A stretch of DNA of 64,000 nt from Hyphomicrobiales bacterium (GCA_017302635.1 JAFLCX010000002.1:434001-498000), one strand, 5' to 3'; counted from the stretch's first letter, positions 18,101 to 30,048 are shown. Notes: generated from the sequence alone by a model not told the origin. Translations and numbers: made by a program.

Positions 18101-19536
18101 GCGGGCAAGGATTGATGCTCTGGCAAGCGGGAGAGCTTGCCTCTGTACTGCAGGGTGAGGCGCGCGGCGCGCCCGCTCCGGTCTATTCCATTTCGATCGA
18201 TACACGCACGCTCGAACCCGGAGCGCTGTTCTTCGCGATCAAGGGCGAAGCGCGAGACGGGCATGAATTCGTGAGCACAGCCCTCGAAAAACAGGCCGCC
18301 GCCGCTGTGGTGGATCGCGTCCATGCCGACGCCTTTGGGCCGGATGCCCGGCTGATCGTCGTCGATGATGTGCTGACCGCGATGGAGCGGATGGGTCGTT
18401 TCAGGCGTGCGGAAATGCGCGGTCACGTCGTCGCGGTCACCGGCTCGGTGGGCAAGACTTCGACCAAGGAGATGCTGCGTACGGTTTTCGCGCGGCAAGG
18501 CGCGACACACGCCTCCATTGCCTCCTACAACAACCATTGGGGCGTGCCGCTCACTCTCTCGCGCATGCCGCGCGGCATGGCCTATGGCGTGTTCGAGATT
18601 GGTATGTCGAACCCGTTCGAGATCATCCCGCTCACGAAAATGGTTCGCCCCGAAGTCGCGATCATCACAACGGTCGAGCCGGTGCATCTCGCGCAGTTCC
18701 ACTCGCTTCAGGGCATCGCGGATGCGAAGGGCGAGATTTTTGCCGGGCTGGAGCCGGGCGGGGTGGCGATCATCAACGCCGACAACCAGCATTGCGCGCG
18801 ACTTGCGGCGCATGCCGGTGCGAGCCGGGCAGGGCGCATCATCCGTTTCGGCGCGGGCGAGGGGGCCGATATCCGCCTCACGCACATTCATCTCGACCCG
18901 GATTTCTCGATGGTCTCAGCCGAGGTGTTCGGCATTCCCGTCACCTATCGGCTCGGTGCGCCGGGGCGGCATCTCGCCATGAACTCGCTGGCAGTTCTGG
19001 GCGCGGCGCATGTTTTTGGCGCTGATCTCGCGCTTGCAGCGATCTCGTTGCAGGATTTCACCACTGTCGAAGGGCGTGGCCAGCGCGCGGTGCTCGAAAC
19101 CGGCGGCGGCGCCTTCACGCTGATCGACGAGAGCTACAACGCCAATCCATCCTCTATGCGCGCAGCGATGGCGGTCACCGGCTCGATGCCACGCGGTTTG
19201 CGCGGACGGCGAATCGCTATCCTCGGCGATATGCTCGAACTCGGTCCGGAGGGACCCGCTTTGCATGCCGGATTGGCGGAATCGATCGCTGAAAACGACA
19301 TCGATCTCGTCTTTTGCTGCGGACCATTGATGAAATCGCTCTGGCAGGCCTTGCCGTCCGATCGGCGCGGGGCTTATGCCGAGAATTCAGCAGCGCTGGA
19401 GCAGGCGGTTCTTGCAGCCTTCCAGCCCGGTGATGTTGTGATGGTGAAAGGTTCGCTCGGCAGCCGGATGGGCCGGATCGTTGCAGCGGTCAAGGCTCGC
19501 TTTCCGGCCTCAAGCGCCGATCGGGACGAGGCGTGA
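18097..19536 (+). CDS. murF: UDP-MurNAc-tripeptide:D-alanyl-D-alanine ligase MurF
   Basis: 479 residues with three Mur-ligase domains: N-terminal substrate domain (SIDTRTLEPGALFFAIKGE), ATP site TGSVGKTSTKEML (near 112), the YNNHWGVPLTLS motif, and C-terminal LIDESYNANPSSMRAA. It joins D-Ala-D-Ala to the tripeptide to complete the pentapeptide precursor. The start codon overlaps the murE stop (ATGA), indicating translational coupling. Confidence 0.96.
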   Translation: MSGQGLMLWQAGELASVLQGEARGAPAPVYSISIDTRTLEPGALFFAIKGEARDGHEFVSTALEKQAAAAVVDRVHADAFGPDARLIVVDDVLTAMERMGRFRRAEMRGHVVAVTGSVGKTSTKEMLRTVFARQGATHASIASYNNHWGVPLTLSRMPRGMAYGVFEIGMSNPFEIIPLTKMVRPEVAIITTVEPVHLAQFHSLQGIADAKGEIFAGLEPGGVAIINADNQHCARLAAHAGASRAGRIIRFGAGEGADIRLTHIHLDPDFSMVSAEVFGIPVTYRLGAPGRHLAMNSLAVLGAAHVFGADLALAAISLQDFTTVEGRGQRAVLETGGGAFTLIDESYNANPSSMRAAMAVTGSMPRGLRGRRIAILGDMLELGPEGPALHAGLAESIAENDIDLVFCCGPLMKSLWQALPSDRRGAYAENSAALEQAVLAAFQPGDVVMVKGSLGSRMGRIVAAVKARFPASSADRDEA

Positions 19537-19588
19537 CCCGAACGCCGCGCCTGACCCAAGGCGGCGGCTCTTCTGAGGATGGACTGGG

Positions 19589-20671
19589 ATGCTCTTCTGG
19601 CTTGCCGAATTCAGCGCGACCTTCAATCCTCTGAACGTATTCCGGTACATCACCTTCCGCGCCGGGGCGGCGACGGTGACAGCCCTGTTCTTTGTGTTGT
19701 TTTTCGGCCCCACGATCATCGACATGCTGCGCGTGAAACAGGGCAAAGGCCAGCCGATCCGTGAGGATGGGCCCGAGTCCCACCTCCTGAAGCGTGGCAC
19801 GCCGACGATGGGCGGCTTGATGATCCTTGCCGGATTTCTGGTTTCCACCCTGCTCTGGGCGAACCTCAAGAATGGCTACGTCTGGTGCGTGCTGCTGGTG
19901 ACACTCGGCTTCGGCGCGATTGGTTTCTGGGATGATTATCTCAAGGTCTCCAAGCAGTCGCACAAGGGGTTTTCCGGCCGCTCGCGGCTGGCGCTCGAAT
20001 TCATCATTGCCGGCATTGCCTGCTATGCGATGAGCCAGCTCCTGCCGCCGGCTCTGTCGACCAAGCTCGCGATTCCGGTCTTCAAGGATGTGCTGCTCAA
20101 TCTGGGCCTGTTCTTTGTCGTGTTCGGCGCTTTCGTGATTGTCGCCTTCGGCAATGCGGTGAACCTTACGGATGGGCTGGATGGCCTTGCCATCGTTCCG
20201 GTGATGATTGCGGCCGGCACGCTCGGTTTCATTGCCTACCTTTCGGGCAATGCGATTTTCGCGAATTACCTGCAGATCCACTTCATTCCCGGAACGGGTG
20301 AACTGGCGGTACTGCTCGGAGCCGTGATCGGCGCCGGCCTGGGTTTCCTGTGGTTCAACGCACCGCCCGCGCAGGTGTTCATGGGCGATACGGGCTCGCT
20401 CTCGCTGGGCGGATTGCTCGGTTCGGTGGCGGTAGCGACGAAACACGAGATCGTCTTCGCGATTGTCGGCGGGCTCTTTGTGCTCGAAGCCATGAGCGTG
20501 ATCATCCAGGTGGCGTCTTTCAAGCTCACCGGCAAGCGCGTGTTTCGCATGGCGCCAATCCATCACCATTACGAGAAGAAGGGCTGGAAAGAGCCGCAAG
20601 TGGTGATCCGGTTCTGGATCATCGCTGTCATTCTCGCGCTGATCGGCCTCGCGACACTCAAGCTCCGGTGA
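19589..20671 (+). CDS. mraY: Phospho-N-acetylmuramoyl-pentapeptide transferase MraY
   Basis: 360 residues, about ten membrane segments. Diagnostic motifs are [21 protein letters not shown] (catalytic Asp), [11 protein letters not shown] and HHHYEKKGW. It transfers phospho-MurNAc-pentapeptide to undecaprenyl phosphate to make lipid I at the inner membrane. The N-terminus MLFWLAEF matches the E. coli start (MLVWLAEH), which fixes the ATG. A 52-bp gap separates it from murF. Confidence 0.97.
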   Translation: MLFWLAEFSATFNPLNVFRYITFRAGAATVTALFFVLFFGPTIIDMLRVKQGKGQPIREDGPESHLLKRGTPTMGGLMILAGFLVSTLLWANLKNGYVWCVLLVTLGFGAIGFWDDYLKVSKQSHKGFSGRSRLALEFIIAGIACYAMSQLLPPALSTKLAIPVFKDVLLNLGLFFVVFGAFVIVAFGNAVNLTDGLDGLAIVPVMIAAGTLGFIAYLSGNAIFANYLQIHFIPGTGELAVLLGAVIGAGLGFLWFNAPPAQVFMGDTGSLSLGGLLGSVAVATKHEIVFAIVGGLFVLEAMSVIIQVASFKLTGKRVFRMAPIHHHYEKKGWKEPQVVIRFWIIAVILALIGLATLKLR

Positions 20672-20778
20672 GTCTTGCGCTTGGTCATGGCCGATTTTCG
20701 CCGAACATCCAGAGTGGGCGGGGAATGCGCCCGGGCTCATAAGGTGCGCTCGCCAATGGCAGTTGAGGGGGTTGTTTC

Positions 20779-22170
20779 ATGATTGCGGTTGAAACCTTCC
20801 GGGGCCGGGCGGTTGCCCTGTTTGGTCTCGGGGGCTCGGGGCTTGCAACAGCGCAGGCGCTCCACGAGGGTGGAGCACAGGTTACGGTCTGGGATGATGC
20901 TCCTGCCGCCATCCAGAAGGCTCGCGCAGCCGGGCTTGAGGCGCGTGACCTGCGCGAACTCGACTGGAAATCCATTGCCGCTTTGGTCCTTGCCCCCGGC
21001 GTGCCGCTCACGCATCCCGAGCCGCACTGGAGCGTGAAACTGGCGCATTCCTTTGGCGTGCCGGTGATCGGCGACATTGATCTCTTCTTCCAGGAACGGA
21101 AGGCGCGCGCGCCTGACAGCCTCGCGATCTGCATCACCGGCACCAATGGCAAATCGACGACGACAGCGCTGATCGCGCACCTGCTTCAGGTCGCGGGTTT
21201 TGATGTGCAGATGGGCGGGAATATCGGCACGCCCGTTCTGGAACTGGAGCCACCGTCGCGTGAGGCCGAACGGCGCGTCCATGTGCTCGAATGCTCATCC
21301 TATCAGATTGATTTGGCACCTGACATCGACCCCACCATCGGGGTGCATCTCAATCTGTCGCCCGATCACATCGACCGGCACGGTACGTTCGACCACTACG
21401 CCAGCATCAAGGAACGGATGATCGCGGCATCGCAGATCGCGATTGTCGGCATTGATGACGCGGCCTCGGAGGCCATCGCCTTGCGCCATTCGAAAGGCGG
21501 CGGGCGGACGATCACGATCTCGGTTGTCGCGAAGCATGGGGCATCCATTCATGTGAACGGACGGCAGGTCATGGGCAGCCACGGCAACCTCTTGGCTGAT
21601 CTTTCGGGGATCGGCTCGCTGCGCGGTGACCACAATGGCCAGAATGCGGCGGCCGCGGTTGCAGCTTGCCTGCAACTCTCGGTGCCGGAGGATGTGATCC
21701 AGAAGGGCTTGCGAACATTCCCTGGCCTCGCGCACCGGATGGAGCAGGTGGGGCGGATCGGCAAGGCAATCGCTATCAACGATTCCAAAGCCACCAATGC
21801 CGATTCGACCGAAAAGGCGTTGCTTGCCTTTGAAGAGGGCATTTACTGGATTTGTGGCGGCAAGCCCAAGGCGGGCGGTATTTCCGATCTCAAACCGCTC
21901 TTCGGCCGTGTGGCGAAGGCCTATCTGATCGGTGAAGCGGCCGAAGCCTTCGGGGCGACACTCGGCCCGGCGGTTCCGCACGTTGTGAGCGGCACGCTCG
22001 CCGAGGCGGTGAAACAGGCCGCGGCCGACGCAAAAGACGCGAAATTTGCGGAGCCGGTAATCCTTCTTTCACCATCTTGCGCCTCTTTTGACCAGTTTCC
22101 GAATTTCGAGGTGCGGGGCAAGGCGTTCCGCGACCTCGTTGAGCAATTGCCGGGTTTCGAGCCCCTTTGA
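20779..22170 (+). CDS. murD: UDP-MurNAc-L-alanine:D-glutamate ligase MurD
   Basis: 463 residues. N-terminal Rossmann domain (ALFGLGGSGLATAQAL), ATP site ITGTNGKSTTTALI (near 115-127), ECSSYQIDL and NLSPDHIDRH in the centre, and INDSKATNADST leading into the third domain. It adds D-glutamate to UDP-MurNAc-L-Ala. A gap of 107 bp precedes it, one of the larger breaks inside the cluster; I see no clear promoter there. Confidence 0.96.
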   Translation: MIAVETFRGRAVALFGLGGSGLATAQALHEGGAQVTVWDDAPAAIQKARAAGLEARDLRELDWKSIAALVLAPGVPLTHPEPHWSVKLAHSFGVPVIGDIDLFFQERKARAPDSLAICITGTNGKSTTTALIAHLLQVAGFDVQMGGNIGTPVLELEPPSREAERRVHVLECSSYQIDLAPDIDPTIGVHLNLSPDHIDRHGTFDHYASIKERMIAASQIAIVGIDDAASEAIALRHSKGGGRTITISVVAKHGASIHVNGRQVMGSHGNLLADLSGIGSLRGDHNGQNAAAAVAACLQLSVPEDVIQKGLRTFPGLAHRMEQVGRIGKAIAINDSKATNADSTEKALLAFEEGIYWICGGKPKAGGISDLKPLFGRVAKAYLIGEAAEAFGATLGPAVPHVVSGTLAEAVKQAAADAKDAKFAEPVILLSPSCASFDQFPNFEVRGKAFRDLVEQLPGFEPL

Positions 22171-22230
22171 CGCCATTCCGCCCGGGGCGGTCTGGCCACT
22201 GCGGCCCGACCCAGAAGGCGGAGGTCTAGA

Positions 22231-23403
22231 ATGGTCAGCCGCGCGGAGCGCACCCCCTTCGGCGAATGGTGGTGGACCATCGACCGCTGGCTGATGTTCT
22301 CGTTTGTCACGTTGATGGTGGCGGGCATTCTTTTCGGTCTCGCGGCCTATCCGCCGGTGGCGAATAAGCTCGGCCTCTCGACCTTCCACTTCGTGAACCG
22401 GCAGGCCTTCTTTCTGGTCGTGGCAGGCCTGATCATGGTCGGAACTTCGTTTCTCAGCCCGCGCGCCGTGCGGCGTCTGGCCTTGATCGTTTTTCTGGTA
22501 GGGTTCGCCCTGGTGGTCGCAACCCTCTTTATCGGCACCGAGATCAAGGGCGCGAAACGCTGGATTTTTGTGGGTGGCTTCAACCTTCAGCCTTCGGAAA
22601 TCGTCAAACCGGCTTTTGTGGTGATGAGCGCCTGGGCGTTCTCGCAGGCGACCGAGCGCAAGGATCTCTCGATCCTGCCCCTGTTCTTCGCCTTTCTGCT
22701 GCTGGCGATGATTGCCGTGCCGCTGATCCGGCAGCCGGACCTCGGGCAGACCATCCTGATTTCAGCGGTCTGGGCGGCTTTGTTTTTCCTCGCCGGTCTG
22801 CACATCCTCTGGGTGGTGGGGCTTGTCGCGGCGGGGATGGCGGGACTGTTCCTCGCCTATCGCTTCCTCGATCATGCGACGGATCGCATCAACCGCTTCC
22901 TCTCGAAAGGAGATGCGGACACCTTCAACACCGATCAGGCTCTGGAGAGCTTCTATCAGGGCGGCTGGCTTGGGCGGGGGCCGGGCGAGGGGACGGTGAA
23001 GCGTTCGCTGCCTGAAAGCCATACCGATTTTCTCTTCGCGGTGATCGGCGAGGAATTCGGTGCACTGGTTTGTCTGATGGTCGTGGCGATCTTCGCTTTC
23101 ATCGTCATCCGTGGTGTTTTCGCCGCGCGCGAAAATACTGATCCGTTCTGCCGGCTGGCGGCGGCAGGGCTGGTGATGCTGTTCGGACTGCAAAGCTTCA
23201 TCAACATGGCCGTCAATCTCAATCTCATCCCGCCGAAGGGGATGACCTTGCCTTTCCTCTCCTATGGCGGTTCATCGCTGCTCTCGGTCGGGCTCGCGGC
23301 GGGGATGCTGCTGGCTGTGACGCGCCGCAGGCCTAAATCCAGCCTCATTGAGCGCACACCGGTCTACGCTCCTGCACCCGGCCCGGAGCCCCAGCATGTC
23401 TGA
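22231..23403 (+). CDS. ftsW: Septal peptidoglycan glycosyltransferase FtsW (SEDS)
   Basis: 390 residues with about ten membrane helices. SEDS family hallmarks are GAKRWIFVGGFNLQPSEIVKPA, RQPDLGQT, and the C-terminal LPFLSYGGSSLLSVGLAAG. It polymerises lipid II at the septum together with FtsI. The last 8 bp overlap the murG start, so translation is probably coupled. Confidence 0.96.
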   Translation: MVSRAERTPFGEWWWTIDRWLMFSFVTLMVAGILFGLAAYPPVANKLGLSTFHFVNRQAFFLVVAGLIMVGTSFLSPRAVRRLALIVFLVGFALVVATLFIGTEIKGAKRWIFVGGFNLQPSEIVKPAFVVMSAWAFSQATERKDLSILPLFFAFLLLAMIAVPLIRQPDLGQTILISAVWAALFFLAGLHILWVVGLVAAGMAGLFLAYRFLDHATDRINRFLSKGDADTFNTDQALESFYQGGWLGRGPGEGTVKRSLPESHTDFLFAVIGEEFGALVCLMVVAIFAFIVIRGVFAARENTDPFCRLAAAGLVMLFGLQSFINMAVNLNLIPPKGMTLPFLSYGGSSLLSVGLAAGMLLAVTRRRPKSSLIERTPVYAPAPGPEPQHV

Positions 23404-24502
23404 CTCGAAATCGAAGCCTCTGATTGTCCTTGCGGCGGGCGGCACAGGCGGGCACCTGTTTCCGGCCGAGGCTTTGGGCGTGGAACTCGTCAACCGCGGT
23501 TGTCAGGTCGCTCTCGTCACCGATGATCGCATCGCAGGGAGTGACTGGGCGAGCCGTTTTCCCGGCGAGGTGATGACGCTCACTGCCGGCACGGTGACAG
23601 GCTCCGGACTGATGGCCAAAATCAGCGGCGGCATCCGGCTCATGAAGGGCACGATGGAAGCGATGTCGCTTCTGGGCAAGCTGAAGCCGAAAGCCGTGGT
23701 CGGGTTCGGGGGCTACCCCACAGTGCCGCCTGTTCTGGCCGCGAGCTTCAAGGGTGTTCCCACCATCCTTCACGAGGCCAATGCCATTATGGGGCGCGCG
23801 AACCGCTTTCTGGCCAAGCGCGCGACCTCGATCGCGACCGGATTTCCCGATCCGGACCCTGATTTTCCGGAGAAGACCGTTTTCACCGGCAATCCCGTGC
23901 GCAAGCCGGTGCTTCTTGCAGCCGAGAGCGAGTATGATCCTCCGGCACTGGATAAGCCGCTGCGCATCCTCGTGACCGGCGGCAGCCTCGGTGCCCGCGT
24001 GATGAGCGATGTCGTGCCCGGCGCGATGCAGCAGGTTTCGTCCGAATTGCGCCAGCGTCTCGTCATCGTCCAGCAGGCGCGCGAGGAAGATGAGGCCCGT
24101 GTCGCGAAGGTCTATCAGGCCCTCGGAATCCAGCATGAGGTGAGGCCGTTTTTCTCCGATTTGCCGCACCGGATGGCAGCGGCCCATCTTGTGATCGCGC
24201 GTGCTGGCGCGATGACTGTGACCGAACTGTCGGTGATCGGCCGTCCGGCGATCCTGGTGCCCTACCCCGGAGCGATCGACAAGGATCAGGCCCGCAACGC
24301 CGAAGTGCTGGTGGCGGCGGGCGGCGCGATCTCCGTGCCGCAAACCGCGTTCACGCCCGTCTCGCTCGCGGAGATCATCGAGCGCAAGGCCTCCCGCCCC
24401 GCACGCCTCATCGAGATGGCGGCCAAGGCGAAGAGCATCGGTGTGTCCGATGCCTCCCAGCGCCTTGCCGGCCACGTGCTTTCCATTCTGGCAAAGCGCT
24501 GA
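23396..24502 (+). CDS. murG: UDP-GlcNAc:lipid I GlcNAc-transferase MurG
   Basis: 368 residues of the GT-B fold. The N-terminal glycine loop is [15 protein letters not shown], the second loop [12 protein letters not shown], and the donor-site region is [26 protein letters not shown]. It adds GlcNAc to lipid I, making lipid II on the inner face of the membrane. The ATG that overlaps ftsW is chosen because the protein then starts 10 residues before the first beta strand, as usual. Confidence 0.97.
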   Translation: MSDSKSKPLIVLAAGGTGGHLFPAEALGVELVNRGCQVALVTDDRIAGSDWASRFPGEVMTLTAGTVTGSGLMAKISGGIRLMKGTMEAMSLLGKLKPKAVVGFGGYPTVPPVLAASFKGVPTILHEANAIMGRANRFLAKRATSIATGFPDPDPDFPEKTVFTGNPVRKPVLLAAESEYDPPALDKPLRILVTGGSLGARVMSDVVPGAMQQVSSELRQRLVIVQQAREEDEARVAKVYQALGIQHEVRPFFSDLPHRMAAAHLVIARAGAMTVTELSVIGRPAILVPYPGAIDKDQARNAEVLVAAGGAISVPQTAFTPVSLAEIIERKASRPARLIEMAAKAKSIGVSDASQRLAGHVLSILAKR

Positions 24503-24542
24503 TACTCAGCGCCGAATCCTGATCCTCGAGAAGAAACCGACC

Positions 24543-25958
24543 ATGAGAGCCACGAAAATTCCGCGCGAAACCGGCCCGATTCATTTCATCGGGATCGGGG
24601 GCATCGGCATGTCCGGCATCGCCGAAGTGCTGGCGAAATTCGGCTACACGGTGCAGGGCTCGGATGCTTCCGACAACGCGAATGTGAAGCGCCTGCGCGA
24701 TCAGGGCATCACCTGCTTCGTGGGTCACAAGGCGGAAAATCTCGGCAAGGCTGCGGTGGTGGTGGTTTCCACCGCGATCAAGCGCGACAACCCCGAGTTG
24801 GCGGCTGCGCGCGAGGCTCGTATTCCGGTGGTGCGGCGCGCGGAAATGCTCGCGGAAATCATGCGTTTTCGCTCCTGTGTCGCGATTGCGGGCACGCATG
24901 GCAAGACCACGACAACCTCGCTGGTCGCGACCTTGCTCGACAAGGCGGGGCTTGACCCGACCGTCATCAATGGCGGCATCATCAACGCCTACGGCACCAA
25001 TGCACGCCTCGGCAACGGCGACTGGATGGTGGTGGAGGCGGATGAGAGCGACGGCACCTTCCTCAAACTCCCCGCCGATGTCGCGATCATCACCAACATC
25101 GACCCCGAGCATCTCGATCATTTCGGAACCTTCGATGCGATCAAGAAGGCGTTCCGCCAACTGGTGGATAACCTGCCATTCTATGGCTTTGCCGTGATGT
25201 GCCTCGATCACCCGACGGTGCAGGATCTTGTCGGCCAGATCGAGGATCGCCGGGTCATCACCTATGGCGAGAACCCGCAAGCCGATTTCTGCATCAAGGC
25301 CATCGATCTTGCGGGCGGGCAGAGCCGCTTCAGTCTCGAAATCCGCGACCGGAAAAGCGGGCAGGTGACCTCGGTGCCCGATCTCGTGATGCCGATGCCG
25401 GGCCATCACAACGCGCTCAACGCCACGGCGGCGATCGCTGTCGCGCACGAGTTGGGTGTGAAAGTCGATGTGATCCGCGAAGCGCTTGCGGGCTTTGCGG
25501 GCGTGAAACGCCGCTTCACGAAAACCGGTGAATGGAAAGGCGTGCAGATTTTCGACGATTACGGCCATCACCCGGTGGAAATCGCGGCGGTGTTGCGCGC
25601 AGCCCGCGCCTCCACCAAGGCCAAGGTGGTCGCGGTGGTTCAGCCGCATCGCTACACCCGCCTGCAATCGCTGTTCGGCGATTTCGCCGCCTGTTTCAAC
25701 GACGCCGATACGGTGATCGTGGCGGATGTCTATGCGGCGGGTGAGGCGCCCATTCCCGGTGCCTCGCGTGATGATCTCGTCTCGGCCATCAAGGCGCGCG
25801 GGCATCGCCATGTGATTGCGCTGGAAGGGCCGGAGAAACTCGCCGGGCATATCGCAAGCGTCGCCAAGCCGGGCGATTATGTCGTCCTGCTGGGCGCAGG
25901 CACCATCACCAACTGGGCCTATGCGTTGCCGGGCGAACTCGCGGGGAAAAGCGCGTGA
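24543..25958 (+). CDS. murC: UDP-N-acetylmuramate:L-alanine ligase MurC
   Basis: 471 residues. N-terminal [21 protein letters not shown] site [14 protein letters not shown] (near 115), [11 protein letters not shown] and [13 protein letters not shown]-terminal [10 protein letters not shown] and [13 protein letters not shown]. It commits UDP-MurNAc to peptide synthesis by adding L-alanine. GAGAAG lies 7 nt before the ATG. The next gene, murB, overlaps its stop (GTGA). Confidence 0.97.
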   Translation: MRATKIPRETGPIHFIGIGGIGMSGIAEVLAKFGYTVQGSDASDNANVKRLRDQGITCFVGHKAENLGKAAVVVVSTAIKRDNPELAAAREARIPVVRRAEMLAEIMRFRSCVAIAGTHGKTTTTSLVATLLDKAGLDPTVINGGIINAYGTNARLGNGDWMVVEADESDGTFLKLPADVAIITNIDPEHLDHFGTFDAIKKAFRQLVDNLPFYGFAVMCLDHPTVQDLVGQIEDRRVITYGENPQADFCIKAIDLAGGQSRFSLEIRDRKSGQVTSVPDLVMPMPGHHNALNATAAIAVAHELGVKVDVIREALAGFAGVKRRFTKTGEWKGVQIFDDYGHHPVEIAAVLRAARASTKAKVVAVVQPHRYTRLQSLFGDFAACFNDADTVIVADVYAAGEAPIPGASRDDLVSAIKARGHRHVIALEGPEKLAGHIASVAKPGDYVVLLGAGTITNWAYALPGELAGKSA

Positions 25959-26896
25959 GCGAGACGCTCGCCGGTCGCCTTGCCGCTGCCATGCCCGGCC
26001 TTCGCGGCCGATTGCTCGCGAACGAACCGCTGGCACCCTTCACGTGGCTGCGGGTGGGAGGCCCGGCGGAAGCGCTCTTCACGCCGGCCGATACGGACGA
26101 CCTCGCCTATTTCCTGAAAAACCTGCCGGCGGAAATCCCCGTCACCACCATCGGCCTCGCCTCGAACATGATCATCCGCGACGGAGGAGTCCGTGGTGTG
26201 GTGATCCGGTTCTCGCCGAAAGGTTTCGGGCAGATTGCGGTCGAGGATGGGTATCGCATCCGTGCCGGGGCTTTCGCAGCCGACCGGAAAGTCGCGATGG
26301 CGGCGGCCGATGCCGGGATCGGTGGACTTGAATTCCTCTTCGGCATTCCCGGCTCGATCGGTGGCGCGTTGCGCATGAATGCTGGAACGCGCTCGAACAC
26401 CAATCCGGAAATCGAGGGCGAGACACGCGAGCGCTTCGTTGCGGCGAAAGCCGTGACGCGTCGGGGCGAGATCATCACGCTCGCACCTCAGGACATGGCA
26501 TTCGTCTATCGCGGGTGCGGTGTTCCCGCTGATATGATCTTCACCGAAGCGCTGCTGCAAGGTTTCTCGCGTGCGCCAGATGAGGTGCGCGCCATCAATG
26601 CCCGCGTGCAGGAGCATCGCGAGCGGGATCAGGAAACCAAGGTCCGCACGGCGGGTTCCACCTTCAAGAACCCGCCCGGTCATTCCTCGTGGCGGCTTAT
26701 TCGCGACTCCGGTGGTCTCGATCTGCGCGTGGGTCAGGCGGAGATGTCGAGGAAGCACGCGAATTTCCTCATCGCACATGAGGGTGCCAGCGCGCACGAT
26801 ATCGAAACGCTGGGGGAAGAGATCATCGCTCTGGTGAAGGCGAAAACCGGCGTCACGCTCGAATGGGAGGTGAAGCGGGTGGGGGTGAAGGCGTGA
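25955..26896 (+). CDS. murB: UDP-N-acetylenolpyruvoylglucosamine reductase MurB
   Basis: 313 residues. The FAD-binding part has [18 protein letters not shown] and [15 protein letters not shown]; the C-terminal catalytic part has AGSTFKNP and SRKHANFLI. It reduces the enolpyruvyl group to make UDP-MurNAc. A GTG start overlapping the murC stop by 4 bp is used. The shorter N-terminal layout with GSTFKNP suggests the type II MurB common in alphaproteobacteria. Confidence 0.95.
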   Translation: MSETLAGRLAAAMPGLRGRLLANEPLAPFTWLRVGGPAEALFTPADTDDLAYFLKNLPAEIPVTTIGLASNMIIRDGGVRGVVIRFSPKGFGQIAVEDGYRIRAGAFAADRKVAMAAADAGIGGLEFLFGIPGSIGGALRMNAGTRSNTNPEIEGETRERFVAAKAVTRRGEIITLAPQDMAFVYRGCGVPADMIFTEALLQGFSRAPDEVRAINARVQEHRERDQETKVRTAGSTFKNPPGHSSWRLIRDSGGLDLRVGQAEMSRKHANFLIAHEGASAHDIETLGEEIIALVKAKTGVTLEWEVKRVGVKA

Positions 26897-26912
26897 GATG
26901 AAAGGCGATCCG

Positions 26913-27839
26913 ATGTCCAAGCATGTCGCGGTTCTGATGGGCGGCTGGTCAGCCGAGCGGCCGGTGAGCCTCAACAGCGGCGCGGGCTGTGCGAAGGCCT
27001 TGCGTGAGCAGGGTTACAAGGTCACCGAGGTCGATGTCGGGCGGGATATCGCGCAGGTTCTCTCGGCGCTCAAACCGGATGTCTGTTTCAACGCCCTGCA
27101 TGGGCCCTTCGGCGAAGATGGCACCATTCAAGGCGTGCTCGAGGTGCTGGGCATCCCCTACACCCACTCCGGCGTGCTCGCCTCAGCGCTGGCGATGCGC
27201 AAGGACAGGGCAAAAACCGTGATGGCGGCTGCCGGCGTGCCAGTGGCGGCAGGCGTGACACTCTCGCGATTCGAAGTGGCAAAAATGCATCCCCTGCCAC
27301 CGCCCTATGTTGCAAAGCCGGTCGCGGATGGTTCGTCTTTCGGCGTTTTTATAGTTCGTGAGGGTGCGAACAGGCCACCTGTCGAATTAACGAATCCCGA
27401 TTGGCCACTCGATGACGAAATGCTCTGCGAGCCGTTTATTCCGGGTCTGGAACTCACCTGCGCGGTGATTGGCTACCCGGAAGGGGCAAAACCTTTGGAT
27501 ATCATCGAAATCCGCCCCGCAGGCGGTGCCTTCTACGACTACGAGGCAAAGTATTCGAAAGGTGGCTCAATTCACATCCTGCCCGCACCTCTTAAACCGA
27601 ATATTTACCAGAAGGTTCAAGAAATGGCGGTGAGGGCACACGAGGCTCTCGGCTGTCGCGGCGTCTCGCGGGCGGATTTCCGTTACGATGAGCAAACCGA
27701 CACGCTGGTCTGCCTGGAAGTGAACACACAACCAGGCATGACGGAGACCTCGCTGGTGCCGGAGCTGGCCGCATATCGCGGCCTATCGTTCGGCGAGTTG
27801 GTTTCATGGATGGTGCAGGACGCCTCCCTCCGACGTTGA
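26913..27839 (+). CDS. ddl: D-alanine:D-alanine ligase
   Basis: 308 residues, ATP-grasp fold. N-terminus [20 protein letters not shown]; later [14 protein letters not shown] (ATP-grasp strand) and [17 protein letters not shown] (metal site). It makes the D-Ala-D-Ala substrate for MurF. Two starts are possible: ATG 26898, 1 nt after the murB stop, or ATG 26913. The second is preferred because AAAGG lies 7 nt before it and the protein then begins at the usual place. The 3' end overlaps ftsQ by 34 bp. Confidence 0.95.
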   Translation: MSKHVAVLMGGWSAERPVSLNSGAGCAKALREQGYKVTEVDVGRDIAQVLSALKPDVCFNALHGPFGEDGTIQGVLEVLGIPYTHSGVLASALAMRKDRAKTVMAAAGVPVAAGVTLSRFEVAKMHPLPPPYVAKPVADGSSFGVFIVREGANRPPVELTNPDWPLDDEMLCEPFIPGLELTCAVIGYPEGAKPLDIIEIRPAGGAFYDYEAKYSKGGSIHILPAPLKPNIYQKVQEMAVRAHEALGCRGVSRADFRYDEQTDTLVCLEVNTQPGMTETSLVPELAAYRGLSFGELVSWMVQDASLRR

Positions 27840-28726
27840 AATCCTGGTTCGGCAAGCCTGCCGAAGCCATCGCTCTTTATCGCGCTTCGCGTGCCGCCCG
27901 TCGCCGCGCGCAACAGGGCCAGTTCACCATTCCGCGTGGGATCGGTTCGAGCTTTGCAATCCTGTTTCTCGGCGCCTGTGCGACGATCGGCTTTTTTGCT
28001 GGCGGGCATGACGAAGCTTTCCGGCGCGATCACGGCACCCCGCGCGATGCGCTCGCCCGTTGGGCTGGTTTCGGCATCGAGCAGATTGCCGTTGAGGGGC
28101 ATTCCGAACTGACACGCGACGAAGTGATTGGATTTTCCGGGCTCGACCGGCGCGCATCCCTGCCGTTTCTCGATCCGCAGGAGCTGCGTGCGAAACTTCT
28201 CGCAGTTCCGCTGATCGCCGAAGCGCAGGTGACGAAACTCTACCCCGATCGGGTCCGGATCGATATCCGCGAGCGCGTGCCCTACGCGCTCTGGCAGATC
28301 GAGGGTGAAGTGAAGGTGATCGCGGCCGATGGCACGGCGATCGAGTCTTTCTCCGATGCCCGCTTCCTGCGCCTGCCGCATGTCGTGGGTCCGGAATCCA
28401 ACCTGCGCGTCACGGAATATGCCGCGCTGACGGCCGCGGTGCCGGAGCTTCAGCCACTGATCCGCGCAGGGACGCTGGTGGCGGGCCGACGCTGGAATCT
28501 CAAACTGCTCAATGGCGTGGACCTCCTTCTTCCCGAGGAGGGCGCGGCCGAGGCGCTGAAGGCGTTCTGGGCCATTGAAAAGGACGCCAAAGTGACTGAA
28601 CGCGCCGTTCTGGCTGTCGATTTGCGACTCAATGACCGCATTGCCCTGCGCCTCACCGAAGAGGCGGCTGCGGCGCATGCCGAGAGCGTCGTCGCGCGCA
28701 TCAAGAAATCGGGGGGGCGCGTCTGA
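27806..28726 (+). CDS. ftsQ: Cell division protein FtsQ
   Basis: 306 residues. Cytoplasmic leader of about 45, one membrane helix ([19 protein letters not shown]), a POTRA domain ([20 protein letters not shown] through [15 protein letters not shown]) and the beta domain to the end. It anchors FtsL/FtsB to the divisome in the periplasm. The overlap of 34 bp with ddl is real if the ATG at 27806 is used; no later start keeps the full basic leader. Coupled to ftsA by TGATG. Confidence 0.94.
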   Translation: MDGAGRLPPTLKSWFGKPAEAIALYRASRAARRRAQQGQFTIPRGIGSSFAILFLGACATIGFFAGGHDEAFRRDHGTPRDALARWAGFGIEQIAVEGHSELTRDEVIGFSGLDRRASLPFLDPQELRAKLLAVPLIAEAQVTKLYPDRVRIDIRERVPYALWQIEGEVKVIAADGTAIESFSDARFLRLPHVVGPESNLRVTEYAALTAAVPELQPLIRAGTLVAGRRWNLKLLNGVDLLLPEEGAAEALKAFWAIEKDAKVTERAVLAVDLRLNDRIALRLTEEAAAAHAESVVARIKKSGGRV

Positions 28727-30048
28727 TGCGGCTTCCATCCAACATCACGCCTCGTATCCGGCCCGTGCCCGCGAACAAGAGCGCCATTCTCTCGGCGCTG
28801 GATGTCGGGACCTCGAAAGTCGTGTGCCTGATCGCACGGCTCGACCCCATCGAGGGGTCGGACGTGCTCTCCGGGCGCACGCATCGCATGCGCGTCCTCG
28901 GGATCGGGCACCAGAAATCGCGCGGCCTCAAGGGTGGCACGGTCATTGATCTCGCCGAGGCCGAGAAATCCATCCGGCTCGCGGTTGATGCCGCCGAGCG
29001 CATGGCCGGTGTGCAGGTCGCGAGCGCGATCGTCAACATGAGCGGCGGGCGCATCAGTTCGCAGCATTTTGCAGGCCGCGTCGCCATCAACCGCCGCGAT
29101 GTGTCGGACAGCGACATCCAGCGCGTGATCGAAGTCGCTTCTTCGCACGCGCAGCAGAATGGTCGCGCTATTCTCCACGCTTTGCCAGTGGGTTACGCCC
29201 TCGATGGTGCCGGGGGCATTCATGAGCCCAAGGGCATGGTGGGCGATCAGCTCGAGGTCGATCTGCACATCGCGTCGTGCGAGCCGCTGGCGGCGCACAA
29301 CCTGATGATCGCGGTGGAGCGCGGGCATATCAAGGTCGAGGCGCTGGTGGCCACTCCCTACGCTTCGTCGCTCGCGACCCTGTGCGATGATGAAGCCCAG
29401 CTTGGCGCAACCGTCATCGATATCGGCGGTGGCACCACGACCGTTGCAGTCTATCATCAGGGTCATCTGGTGCATGTTGATGCGATTGCGGTGGGCGGGA
29501 ACTACATCACGCTCGATATCGCGCGCGGGCTCTCGATGCGCCTCGATGATGCCGAAAAGCTCAAATGCCGCCACGCCCATTGCATCGAGACTGAAGCCGA
29601 CCTGCGCGACATCCTCACGATCCGTCAGGTGGGAGAGGATGATCGCGACCAGAGCTACTCCGTTCCCTTGGGTCAACTGACGCGCATCGTGCGGCCGCGC
29701 GCTGAGGAGATCGTCGATTTCGTGCGCGAGCGGCTGGCAAAGGCCGGCTTCCCGATTGTGGCGGGCCAGCATGTGCTGATCACCGGCGGCACATCGCAAC
29801 TCGGTGGGCTGATGGAGCTGTCCCGGCGCATTCTCGGCACGCAGACGCGCATCGCGCGGCCTGTAGGCATCCAGGGGTTGCCGGAAGCAGCAAAGAGCCC
29901 TGCTTTTTCCTCGGCAGTGGGCCTGCTGGTTTATCCGCAGGTCGCTGGGCGCGAATTCTTCGAGGCCGGGCGCTCCGCAGCGCTCGGGATGACGGGAACA
30001 GGGGGCTACATCTCCCGCGTTTCCCAGTGGCTGAGAGACAGTTTCTGA
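28726..30048 (+). CDS. ftsA: Cell division protein FtsA (actin-like membrane tether)
   Basis: 440 residues of the actin-like fold: [17 protein letters not shown] (phosphate 1), the 1C subdomain around [31 protein letters not shown] (phosphate 2) and [12 protein letters not shown] (adenosine motif). The C-terminal [14 protein letters not shown] is an amphipathic helix that binds the inner membrane. It anchors FtsZ filaments. The start shares a base with the ftsQ stop. Confidence 0.96.
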   Translation: MRLPSNITPRIRPVPANKSAILSALDVGTSKVVCLIARLDPIEGSDVLSGRTHRMRVLGIGHQKSRGLKGGTVIDLAEAEKSIRLAVDAAERMAGVQVASAIVNMSGGRISSQHFAGRVAINRRDVSDSDIQRVIEVASSHAQQNGRAILHALPVGYALDGAGGIHEPKGMVGDQLEVDLHIASCEPLAAHNLMIAVERGHIKVEALVATPYASSLATLCDDEAQLGATVIDIGGGTTTVAVYHQGHLVHVDAIAVGGNYITLDIARGLSMRLDDAEKLKCRHAHCIETEADLRDILTIRQVGEDDRDQSYSVPLGQLTRIVRPRAEEIVDFVRERLAKAGFPIVAGQHVLITGGTSQLGGLMELSRRILGTQTRIARPVGIQGLPEAAKSPAFSSAVGLLVYPQVAGREFFEAGRSAALGMTGTGGYISRVSQWLRDSF